6,723 nt of DNA, taken from contig CAISDR010000199.1 of assembly GCA_903884125.1 (NCBI GenBank), positions 1 through 6,723 of the forward strand, in the 5' to 3' direction. The notes below the pieces were generated by a model, which saw nothing but the letters and a program-made list of their open reading frames with translations, was not told where the DNA came from and searched no databases. The DNA comes from an uncultured bacterium (GTDB taxonomy: Bacteria; Pseudomonadota; Alphaproteobacteria; CAISDR01). This document shows positions 1 through 5,338 of the stretch, one piece after another; the first letter of the stretch is position 1, and the number at the start of each line of letters is the position of its first letter. A program made the translations under genes and the position numbers.

Positions 1-449
1 AGCGTTCCACCCCAGATCCACTGGTCTGAATTCAGGTTTGGATAGCCCGGTCGACCAGCAGCATTGGCGCCATGACACGGTGCGCAATTATTGGCAAAAG
101 CGCTGCGTCCGGCACCCAGGGCCACTTCGCGCAAATCAGCATCGGTCAGAATATTTTCCAGCGGTGCATCGGCAATACGTTGGGTGGTTACCGCACGTCT
201 GGCGGCCAGTCCTGCAACATCGGTATCAACCTGCCCGCGCGATGTGTATCCAAGTATTCCCTTGCTGAAGCCACCCGGCATCGGGAACGCCGGATAGGCG
301 ACCCAATATCCGCAGGCCCAGATGATGGTGGCGATGAATATCCATAACCACCAGCGGGGCAGCGGCGTGTTCAGCTCTTTTACGCCGTCCCATTCATGGC
401 CGGTCGTGTGCTGACCCGATATCTCGTCTTTTTCGATTTTGGTCGGCAT
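1..449 (-). CDS. ccoP: Cytochrome c oxidase cbb3-type subunit III (CcoP), amino-terminal part
   Basis: Dihaem c-type cytochrome subunit of the cbb3 oxidase, which passes electrons from soluble or membrane cytochromes c towards CcoO and CcoN. The window holds residues 1-149; the rest, including the second haem site, lies beyond the left edge. Visible features are a charged cytoplasmic amino terminus (about 1-30, with the TGHEWDGVKELNTPLPRWW sequence typical of CcoP), one membrane segment at about residues 33-54 rich in Trp and Ile, then a periplasmic domain with the first haem c site CAPCH (C122, C125, H126). The ATG at 449-447 is preceded by a GGAG Shine-Dalgarno sequence and lies 15 nt after the ccoQ stop, as expected for the last gene of ccoNOQP. 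Expression is probably driven by the FNR-type box before ccoN. The identification is firm; only the missing end is unknown. Confidence 0.96.
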   Translation of the reverse strand, partial: MPTKIEKDEISGQHTTGHEWDGVKELNTPLPRWWLWIFIATIIWACGYWVAYPAFPMPGGFSKGILGYTSRGQVDTDVAGLAARRAVTTQRIADAPLENILTDADLREVALGAGRSAFANNCAPCHGANAAGRPGYPNLNSDQWIWGGT

Positions 450-464
450 CAGTTGGCTCCTCAA

Positions 465-614
465 TCAATCCAGGTCGATAGGCAGGCGGGCCAGACGTTC
501 CATCTCGGCGCGCTTGCTTGGGCGATAGACATTTATGGTGATGTACACAGCCAGGCTGACAAACAGGGTCAGCGAGCCGATGCTGGTCCATCCAACAATC
601 TGATCATACGACAT
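465..614 (-). CDS. ccoQ: Cytochrome c oxidase cbb3-type subunit IV (CcoQ/FixQ), 49 aa
   Basis: Small single-span subunit of the cbb3 oxidase; in the family it stabilises the complex and is not catalytic. I translated it by hand from the ATG at 614-612 to the TGA at 467-465: it begins MSYDQIVGWT and ends ARLPIDLD. Residues about 6-30 form one hydrophobic helix (IVGWTSIGSLTLFVSLAVYI), followed by the YRPSKRAEMER stretch that resembles the basic tail of CcoQ proteins (usually YxPxxK/R). The length of 49 residues is normal. It sits 12 nt after ccoO and 15 nt before ccoP, exactly the canonical position, and has a very strong Shine-Dalgarno sequence. No other frame in this interval is plausible. 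Confidence 0.93.
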   Translation of the reverse strand: MSYDQIVGWTSIGSLTLFVSLAVYITINVYRPSKRAEMERLARLPIDLD

Positions 615-622
615 TGCCGCTT

Positions 623-628
623 CCTCCT
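623..628 (-). promoter_or_regulatory. Strong ribosome binding site of ccoQ overlapping the ccoO stop codon
   Basis: On the minus strand this reads AGGAGG, a perfect match to the anti-Shine-Dalgarno sequence, 8 nt before the ccoQ ATG. It overlaps the TAG stop of ccoO (629-627), so termination of ccoO and initiation of ccoQ are likely coupled. It fixes the start of ccoQ. Confidence 0.85.
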
Positions 629-1358
629 AACGCCGACCGGCGATTTCGTCATAGGATTTAAGATCGGCAGTGGTGCCCAGCATTTGCAGATAGGCAATCA
701 GCGCATCCAGCTCGGTGACCTCGGTGCCGCCGGATACCGGCACATGAATGATGGCCCCTGGATAGCGCGCCAACAGTCCACTTGTGTCACCAGTGGGATT
801 CGCCTGGGCCAGGAAATCCGCCTGCGCCTGCTCGATCATTTCGGGGGTGTAGGGTACGCCCACAATCTTCAGGGTTTTCAGGTGCTTTTCAATTTCAGAG
901 CCGGTAACAGCCCGCTCAGCCATCCAGCTGTATGGTGGCATGATCGACTCTGGCACCAGGCTGCGCGGACTTTTCAGATGTGCCGCCTGCCATTCGTCGG
1001 AATATTTGCCGCCGACGCGGGCAAGGTCCGGTCCATTGCGTTTTGATCCCCATTGGAACGGATGGTCATACATGCTTTCGGCCGCCAGCGAATAATGTCC
1101 GTAACGATCGACCTCATCACGCAGCGTGCGAATTTGCTGACTGTGACAAAGATAGCAGCCCTCTCGCACATAGATGTTGAAGCCTGCAAGTTCGAGCGGT
1201 GTATAGGGCCTGATACCCGCCACCTTTTCGATGGTGCTTTCCATGAAAAACAGCGGCACCAACTGAACCAGACCACCGATCGATACAACCAGCAGGCTCA
1301 GGACAACTAGCAGGATCGAGTTACGTTCAATGACGCCATGATCGTTTAACGCGCTCAT
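627..1358 (-). CDS. ccoO: Cytochrome c oxidase cbb3-type subunit II (CcoO/FixO), monohaem cytochrome c
   Basis: Membrane-anchored monohaem cytochrome c of the cbb3 oxidase, which transfers electrons from CcoP to the catalytic subunit. The 243-residue product has the usual family length. Residues about 14-37 form the single membrane anchor (ILLVVLSLLVVSIGGLVQLVPLFF), followed by PYTPLELAGFNIYVREGCYLCHSQ with the haem site CYLCH (C68, C71, H72). The SIMPPYSWM segment carries the likely axial methionine, M140. Conserved CcoO stretches such as RYGHYS, DHPFQWGSKRNGPDLARVGGKYSD and the carboxy-terminal ELDALIAYLQMLG are all present. The start ATG at 1358-1356 lies 2 nt after the ccoN stop, with GAGG upstream inside the ccoN end, so translation of the two is probably coupled. 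Nothing is missing or broken. Confidence 0.98.
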   Translation of the reverse strand: MSALNDHGVIERNSILLVVLSLLVVSIGGLVQLVPLFFMESTIEKVAGIRPYTPLELAGFNIYVREGCYLCHSQQIRTLRDEVDRYGHYSLAAESMYDHPFQWGSKRNGPDLARVGGKYSDEWQAAHLKSPRSLVPESIMPPYSWMAERAVTGSEIEKHLKTLKIVGVPYTPEMIEQAQADFLAQANPTGDTSGLLARYPGAIIHVPVSGGTEVTELDALIAYLQMLGTTADLKSYDEIAGRR

Positions 1359-1360
1359 TG

Positions 1361-2836
1361 TTATGCCCTCGCCAAAGAAGCAGTGGCAGGAACTGGTCCA
1401 TCAAGCGGTTCATTCGCCGCAAGCTGACCCCCGATCGTACGCCACAGATTATAGACCATGATCACGGCACCCAGCAGATACAGCCCGCCGCCCAAAGCGC
1501 GGATGATGTAGAACGGGTGCATGGCGGCAACCGTTTCAACAAACGAAAACTGCAGATAGCCAAGCTTGTCATAGGTGCGCCACATCAGACCCTGCATGAT
1601 GCCCGATACCCACATGGACGTGATGTAAAGAACGATGCCGATTGTTGCGGTCCAGAAATGGATCGATACAAGTTTCATCGAATAAAGCCTGGGTCGATTC
1701 CATAATGTTGGCACGAGGCAGTAGACGGTGCCAAAAGACACAAAGCCGACCCAGCCAAGAGTGCCCGAATGTACGTGACCAATGGTCCAGTCTGTATAGT
1801 GACTAAGCGCGTTGACCGCCCGTATAGACATCAGCGGTCCTTCGAAAGTGCTCATGCCATAGAAGGCCAGGGACACGATCATCATGCGCAATACCGGATC
1901 AGTCCGTAACTTGTCCCATGCGCCCGATAGTGTCATCACCCCGTTGATCATCCCGCCCCATGACGGCATCCACAGCATGATCGAAAATGTCATGCCCAAA
2001 GTCTGCGCCCAGTCGGGTAGGGCGGTATAATGCAGGTGATGCGGCCCCGCCCAGATATAAATGAAGATCAGTGACCAGAAATGGATGATCGACAGGCGAT
2101 AGGAATAGACCGGGCGTTCCGCCCGCTTGGGTACAAAATAATACATCATCCCCAGGAAGCCAGCGGTCAGGAAAAATCCGACTGCATTATGTCCATACCA
2201 CCATTGGGTCAGCGCATCCTGAACACCGGCATAGATCGGATAGGATTTGACGCCGGTAAAGCTGACCGGAACCGCGATGTTATTCACGATATGCAACATC
2301 GCCACCGTGACGATGAACGCCAGCAGGAACCAGTTCGCCACGTAAATATGCGGCTCACGCCGTCTGGCCAGGGTTCCCATGAACAACAGGAAATAGCCGA
2401 CCCAGACGATTGTCAGCCATAAGTCTGCATACCATTCCGGTTCGGCATATTCCTTGCCCTGGGTGATACCGAGCACATAACCTGATGCCGCCAGAACGAT
2501 AAAGATCTGATAGCCCCAGAATACAAACCACGCCAGCCCGTCGCTCCACAGTCGGGCGCGGCAGGTGCGCTGCACGATAAACAATGATGCCGCGATCAGA
2601 ATATTGCCCCCAAAGGCAAAGACCACTCCTGAAGTATGCACCGGACGCAGGCGCCCGAAGCTGGTCCATGGCAGATCAAAGTTCAGAAGCGGAAAGGCCA
2701 TTTGCAATGCTATGAACAAACCGGCCAGCATGCCGACAATGCCCCAGAACATTGTGGCGATAACGCCATAGCGAATCACATCATCGCTGTAGTCGACAGG
2801 TCTGTTTATTGCATCAGTCATATGAACGCTTGCCAT
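1361..2836 (-). CDS. ccoN: Cytochrome c oxidase cbb3-type subunit I (CcoN/FixN), catalytic subunit
   Basis: Haem-copper oxidase catalytic subunit; it reduces O2 to water at a haem b3-CuB centre and pumps protons, with high oxygen affinity. From the chosen start the protein has 491 residues and about twelve membrane helices. Ligands can be placed by comparison with known CcoN: H67 (RPVHTSG) and H356 for low-spin haem b, H354 for haem b3 (TIGHVHSG), H216 (WWYGHNAVG) plus H266 and H267 (AGPHHLHY) for CuB, and Y260 six residues before H266 as the cross-linked tyrosine. The frame is open to a TTG at 2860, but I prefer the ATG at 2836-2834. It has GGGGG 5 nt upstream, and an FNR-activated transcript would begin near 2862, leaving no room for a TTG start. 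A third option is the ATG at 2821 (MTDAINRP), which lacks a Shine-Dalgarno sequence. Confidence 0.98.
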   Translation of the reverse strand: MASVHMTDAINRPVDYSDDVIRYGVIATMFWGIVGMLAGLFIALQMAFPLLNFDLPWTSFGRLRPVHTSGVVFAFGGNILIAASLFIVQRTCRARLWSDGLAWFVFWGYQIFIVLAASGYVLGITQGKEYAEPEWYADLWLTIVWVGYFLLFMGTLARRREPHIYVANWFLLAFIVTVAMLHIVNNIAVPVSFTGVKSYPIYAGVQDALTQWWYGHNAVGFFLTAGFLGMMYYFVPKRAERPVYSYRLSIIHFWSLIFIYIWAGPHHLHYTALPDWAQTLGMTFSIMLWMPSWGGMINGVMTLSGAWDKLRTDPVLRMMIVSLAFYGMSTFEGPLMSIRAVNALSHYTDWTIGHVHSGTLGWVGFVSFGTVYCLVPTLWNRPRLYSMKLVSIHFWTATIGIVLYITSMWVSGIMQGLMWRTYDKLGYLQFSFVETVAAMHPFYIIRALGGGLYLLGAVIMVYNLWRTIGGQLAANEPLDGPVPATASLARA

Positions 2837-2896
2837 AGAAGCCCCCAGGGTGATCTTCAATTGTCGTGTCTTAGCTGTCTTGAACGACTATATGCC

Positions 2897-2910
2897 TTGA
2901 TCCATGTCAA
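2897..2910 (-). promoter_or_regulatory. FNR/FixK-type box upstream of ccoNOQP
   Basis: On the minus strand the site reads TTGACATGGATCAA, matching the FNR/FixK consensus TTGAT-N4-ATCAA at nine of ten positions. Its centre (2903.5) is 67.5 nt from the ccoN ATG. If it activates from -41.5, as class II FNR promoters do, the transcript begins near 2862 with a leader of about 26 nt. The expected -10 region near 2875-2870 (GCTAAG) is weak, which is common for activator-dependent promoters. A better -10-like TATAGT (2892-2887) lies too close to the box for activation. The box lies in the 100-nt gap after the GNAT-like gene, so read-through from that gene into ccoN is also possible. Confidence 0.85.
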
Positions 2911-2936
2911 GGTCACGATGTGCGCTGCAAAATTAC

Positions 2937-3392
2937 CTAGCGCACAAATCCAGGCCGATCCATGGTACACTTTAATTGATGGCAGCCCAAGGTGTCCGCA
3001 ACTCGCGTTAGTGCGGAGTATAACAAGTCACTGACACAGCCCGGATTGACCATATCCACACTGATCATCTGATCGGATACCAGTATGGGACCGTGTTCTA
3101 GGGCTATCTGTCTGCGGAAATTTGCCAGCGCAAAAATATGTTCGCGATTATCCCACACCGCCATAATGCCCTGTTCCGCTGGCCTGCTCAGATGCCAGCG
3201 CGCATAAATCCGCCAGCGCCTTAGATCGGTCGAGGGGAAAGCAAGTTGCACCAGCGGATATGCCTGATCAATGTGGCGCCGTGTCAGAGGCGCCGTGACC
3301 AGTTTTTCGGTGGTGAATCGGTCTGGCATAAATTGACCCAGCGGTTTCAGGCCCCCAGCGCTTTCGGGCCTAGCGAAATTCAAGCTTTGCAT
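2937..3392 (-). CDS. Uncharacterised GNAT-like protein, 151 aa, linked to cbb3 oxidase and fnr
   Basis: I do not recognise this protein with certainty. The layout suggests a GNAT acetyltransferase-like fold: a possible first strand and helix at about 30-52 (KLVTAPLTRRHIDQAYPLVQ), an Arg/Trp-rich helix at 53-70 (TDLRRWRIYARWHLSR), paired strands at 75-95 (GIMAVWDNREHIFALANFRRQ), a strand at 103-115 (ILVSDQMISVDMV) and a helix-strand at 119-143 (CVSDLLYSALTRVADTLGCHQLKCTM). The usual acetyl-CoA loop (Q/R-x-x-G-x-G/A) is not visible; its place holds VNPGCVSD, so catalysis is doubtful. No signal peptide or membrane segment is seen, so it is probably cytoplasmic. The frame also has an ATG at 3404, but the ATG at 3392 has GAAGGG just upstream and fits a transcript starting near 3412. 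An FNR-type box lies in front of it and ccoN follows on the same strand, suggesting a role in low-oxygen physiology (inference). The CDS call is firm; the fold call is tentative. Confidence 0.75.
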   Translation of the reverse strand: MQSLNFARPESAGGLKPLGQFMPDRFTTEKLVTAPLTRRHIDQAYPLVQLAFPSTDLRRWRIYARWHLSRPAEQGIMAVWDNREHIFALANFRRQIALEHGPILVSDQMISVDMVNPGCVSDLLYSALTRVADTLGCHQLKCTMDRPGFVR

Positions 3393-3446
3393 GTCGCCCT
3401 TCATAGCTATTGGGATTTACCCTGAAGGGTCAAAGGCCTTGCGTCA

Positions 3447-3460
3447 TTGATCCGGATCAA
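3447..3460. promoter_or_regulatory. Perfectly palindromic FNR box between the GNAT-like gene and fnr
   Basis: The site reads TTGATCCGGATCAA, identical on both strands and a full match to the FNR consensus TTGAT-N4-ATCAA. Towards the GNAT-like gene its centre (3453.5) predicts a start near 3412 and a leader of about 20 nt before the ATG at 3392. Towards fnr it predicts a start near 3495 and a leader of about 74 nt. Because the site is symmetrical it could serve both divergent genes, giving autoregulation of fnr. No strong -10 hexamer is evident in either direction. Confidence 0.85.
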
Positions 3461-3488
3461 GTGTCAGTCTAGAGAATGGGCGTTCAGA

Positions 3489-3507
3489 TCAAATTTTTGC
3501 GATTTGA
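3489..3507. repeat. Inverted repeat TCAAAT-N7-ATTTGA in the fnr leader
   Basis: The two 6-bp arms, TCAAAT (3489-3494) and ATTTGA (3502-3507), are separated by 7 nt and lie between the FNR box and the fnr start, at or just after the predicted transcription start. It could be an operator for another regulator or chance in an AT-rich leader. It does not match FNR spacing. The rest of the leader (3508-3556) shows no convincing structure. Confidence 0.35.
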
Positions 3508-3556
3508 GAGTAAACGGAGTAATGTTGGACAGAATTTCAGTAGTCGTTGAATTTTT

Positions 3557-3561
3557 GGGGG
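3557..3561 (+). promoter_or_regulatory. Ribosome binding site supporting the GTG start of fnr
   Basis: A run of five G follows a T run and lies 7 nt before the GTG at 3569. It resembles the GGGGG before the preferred ccoN start. It supports GTG as the true start, because the next in-frame Met is residue 58, after the cysteine cluster. Confidence 0.6.
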
Positions 3562-3568
3562 TAAATAA

Positions 3569-4306
3569 GTGCTGCAACCTGAACAAAAGCAGGCGGCTCG
3601 TGCGATAGTTGAACGCCTGACTGAGCCCTGTGCTCATTGTGACGCGCGCCACTTAAGCGTGTGTCAGGCTGTTGAAGACCCGTATTTGGAACAGTTAGCG
3701 GCCCTGGTGACAACAATCGAGCTGGCGCCACATGATACAATGGTCACCGAAGGTGATCCGGCAGGTCATTATTTCAACATAACCTATGGAACCGTAAAGA
3801 TTTACAAACTGCTGCCCGACGGGCGTCAGCAGATCATCGGCTTTTCGTTTGCCGGGGATTTTGTCGGGCTTTCTGTCCGGGAAAATTATGCCTATTCCGT
3901 CGAAGCGCTGACGCCGGCCCGTGCCTGCCGGTTTGATCGCAAACGCCTTGAAGGACTTTTGACCAAGTTCCCCAAAATCGAACACCAGTTGCGCAGCCAG
4001 ACTTCAGACGAACTAGCCATAGCTCAGGATCAGATGTTGCTATTAGGCCGCAAGACAGCAAAAGAACGGGTTGCCAGCTTTTTGCTGCAATTGAGCCATC
4101 GGGCCAAACGGCTCGGACAACCAGCCAATCCGGTCGTATTGACGATGGGGCGTGCTGATATCGGTGACTATCTTGGCTTGACGATTGAGACTGTCAGCCG
4201 GACATTCACGAAACTGCGCGCTGAAAAGCTGATCGCGCTTGGCGCCAATAACACAGTTCACCTTGAACTTAACGCATTAAGCGAGTTGAGCGGCGCCTGG
4301 AATTGA
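3569..4306 (+). CDS. fnr: FNR/FnrL-type oxygen-sensing transcriptional regulator (Crp/Fnr family)
   Basis: Cytoplasmic regulator of the Crp/Fnr family. With a [4Fe-4S] cluster it dimerises and binds TTGAT-N4-ATCAA sites at low oxygen; oxygen destroys the cluster. The 245-residue protein has C21, C24 and C32 near the amino terminus (CAHCDARHLSVC, spacing X2 and X7 as in alphaproteobacterial FnrL/FnrN proteins) and a fourth cysteine C120 (PARACRFDR) in the place of the central FNR ligand. A cyclic-nucleotide-binding-like beta barrel spans about 45-125, a dimer helix about 130-170, and a winged helix-turn-helix about 170-235. The recognition helix holds ETVSR (E207, S210, R211), the FNR-type E--SR motif that reads TTGA half-sites. 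Start is GTG with GGGGG upstream. A perfect FNR box 115 nt upstream suggests autoregulation. All cluster and DNA-reading residues are present, so it should sense oxygen directly, unlike cysteine-free FixK2-type proteins. Confidence 0.95.
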   Translation: MLQPEQKQAARAIVERLTEPCAHCDARHLSVCQAVEDPYLEQLAALVTTIELAPHDTMVTEGDPAGHYFNITYGTVKIYKLLPDGRQQIIGFSFAGDFVGLSVRENYAYSVEALTPARACRFDRKRLEGLLTKFPKIEHQLRSQTSDELAIAQDQMLLLGRKTAKERVASFLLQLSHRAKRLGQPANPVVLTMGRADIGDYLGLTIETVSRTFTKLRAEKLIALGANNTVHLELNALSELSGAWN

Positions 4307-4316
4307 TTGAGGTCAA
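4303..4316 (+). promoter_or_regulatory. FNR-type box overlapping the fnr stop codon, upstream of usp
   Basis: The site reads TTGATTGAGGTCAA, matching TTGAT-N4-ATCAA at nine of ten positions. Its first bases include the fnr TGA stop (4304-4306). Its centre (4309.5) is 113.5 nt before the usp ATG, so activation from -41.5 would give a start near 4351 and a leader of about 72 nt. At the expected -10 place there is GATCAA (4337-4342) preceded by TG one base before it, an extended -10-like arrangement, which is weak evidence. Alternatively usp is read from the fnr promoter. Confidence 0.7.
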
Positions 4317-4390
4317 GGCAGTGTTGCGCAGCCTGTGATCAAGTGTGTCTTTCAATGTCAGGCTTAGTGCGAACCATGATTTTGGTACGT

Positions 4391-4412
4391 TTTTGATCAG
4401 GCCTGTTCAAAA
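4391..4412. repeat. Near-perfect 22-bp palindrome just before the usp start
   Basis: The arms are TTTTGA (4391-4396) and TCAAAA (4407-4412), with a continuous symmetrical core CAGGCCTG (4398-4405). Only the pair at 4397/4406 (T and T) breaks the symmetry, so ten of eleven base pairs match. It ends 10 nt before the usp ATG and touches the AAGGA Shine-Dalgarno (4411-4415). With no central loop it looks more like a protein-binding operator than an RNA hairpin. It contains TTGA and TCAA, but with a spacing of 10 instead of the 6 used by FNR. Confidence 0.6.
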
Positions 4413-4422
4413 GGATACTGAA

Positions 4423-5289
4423 ATGACCCCCAAAATTATTCTCACCCTGCTGAACGACCGACGTCATGCTGCGGCCATGCTTGAACACGCGATGGAAGTG
4501 GCAAAGCCACAAGGGGCGACCATTATTGCCCTGCATGTGCGCCCTGATCCCGCTGCCATGATGGCACAGGTTGATGGGCAGTATTTTGCAACCATGGCTG
4601 CATCGGTTTTCGAAACCATCGACCGAGAAGCGCGCGAAAGTGCCGAGGCTGTATTGTCGGTCGTCAAATCCTGGTCTGCGACACATAATGTCAGTCAGGT
4701 AGATCGTGTTCAGGCAGGTGATCAGGTTCAGTATATCTGGCGCGATGTGGTTGGACAGTTGGAACAGATTGTCGTTCGCGAAGGGCAGCTGGCGGACCTG
4801 ATCCTGATTGGCCGTCCCAAATCCAACGATGCGCCATTAGACGAAGTAGCATTGGAATCGGCATTGTTCGGAACCGGACGTCCGGTGCTGTTATGCCCAT
4901 TGGCAGAAAAGACCATCAGGTCGCGTATTGCTCTTGTTGCCTGGAACGGTTCGTTGGAGGCAACGCGGGCTGCGGCTGCTGCCCTGCCACTTCTGGCGCG
5001 ACTTGAGCGTGTAGAAGTGGTGACAATCGGTCAGGATGGACCAGGTGCGGCATCCGCTGATGATCTGGTAGGCTATCTAGGCGCACATGGCATCAAGGCG
5101 TCGGCCAGTAATATACACGAATTATCCGGCCCGGCTGGCAAGATGATTCTGAATCACGGCCAGAAAATTGGTGCTGAGCTGATCGTGATGGGAGCCTATA
5201 CGCATTCGCGTGTGCGCGAACTTTTCCTGGGCGGTGCAACGCGCGAGGCGCTGCGGGCGGCAAATGTGCCGGTACTTTTGACCCATTGA
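4423..5289 (+). CDS. Universal stress protein with two tandem UspA domains
   Basis: Cytoplasmic stress protein of 288 residues, the normal length for a tandem-domain Usp. Domain 1 covers about residues 1-160 (KIILTLLNDRRHAAAMLEHAM at the start, LADLILIGRPKSN and FGTGRPVLLCP at the end). Domain 2 covers about 166-288 (SRIALVAWNGSLEATRAAAAALPLL; AELIVMGAYTHSR, LFLGGATREALRAANVPVLLTH). The ATP-binding signature G-2x-G-9x-G(S/T) is incomplete in domain 2: G257 and G270 are present, but the second glycine is T260, and G270 is followed by G. Domain 1 lacks it as well (GRPK). ATP binding is therefore uncertain. The frame is open back to 4345, but the ATG at 4423 has AAGGA 7 nt upstream and begins directly with the first Usp strand. 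It lies 116 nt after fnr on the same strand with an FNR-type box between, pointing to low-oxygen induction. Its exact physiological role is not known from sequence. Confidence 0.93.
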   Translation: MTPKIILTLLNDRRHAAAMLEHAMEVAKPQGATIIALHVRPDPAAMMAQVDGQYFATMAASVFETIDREARESAEAVLSVVKSWSATHNVSQVDRVQAGDQVQYIWRDVVGQLEQIVVREGQLADLILIGRPKSNDAPLDEVALESALFGTGRPVLLCPLAEKTIRSRIALVAWNGSLEATRAAAAALPLLARLERVEVVTIGQDGPGAASADDLVGYLGAHGIKASASNIHELSGPAGKMILNHGQKIGAELIVMGAYTHSRVRELFLGGATREALRAANVPVLLTH

Positions 5290-5294
5290 TGATC

Positions 5295-5328
5295 GGGCAG
5301 GTGTGCTGGTAATTGCACCAGGCTGCCC
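5295..5328. terminator. Hairpin between convergent usp and kup, possible bidirectional terminator
   Basis: GGGCAG (5295-5300) pairs with CTGCCC (5323-5328), and inside it CTGGT (5306-5310) pairs with ACCAG (5317-5321) around a six-base AATTGC loop, with an unequal internal loop between the stems. It lies in the 49-nt gap between two convergent genes, the usual place for a shared terminator. No U-run follows in either direction (only ATTTAAC on the plus strand), so it is not a canonical intrinsic terminator. Confidence 0.5.
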
Positions 5329-5338
5329 ATTTAACAGA

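Noticed and set aside
396..1046. Plus-strand 216-residue open frame opposite ccoO, ccoQ and ccoP
   Set aside because: It lies antisense to three firmly identified genes, has low-complexity composition with no domain, and lacks a Shine-Dalgarno sequence. It is a shadow frame.
2887..2910. Sigma-70 promoter made of TTGACA (inside the FNR box) and TATAGT on the minus strand
   Set aside because: The spacer is only 12 nt, far below the usual 16-18, so the two hexamers cannot act together. TTGACA here is part of the FNR half-site.
2636..3034. Plus-strand 132-residue frame spanning the ccoN start and the GNAT-like gene end
   Set aside because: It runs antisense across the ccoN promoter and two genes, and its product resembles no family I know. 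The regulatory box inside it explains the region better.
3419..3430. Short inverted repeat ACCCT-GA-AGGGT before the GNAT-like gene
   Set aside because: The arms are only 5 bp with a 2-nt centre; such repeats are expected by chance, and no known operator matches.
4345..4422. Amino-terminal extension of the Usp frame
   Set aside because: No ribosome binding site precedes 4345, the extension is not Usp-like, it holds the 22-bp palindrome, and the ATG at 4423 has a good Shine-Dalgarno sequence.
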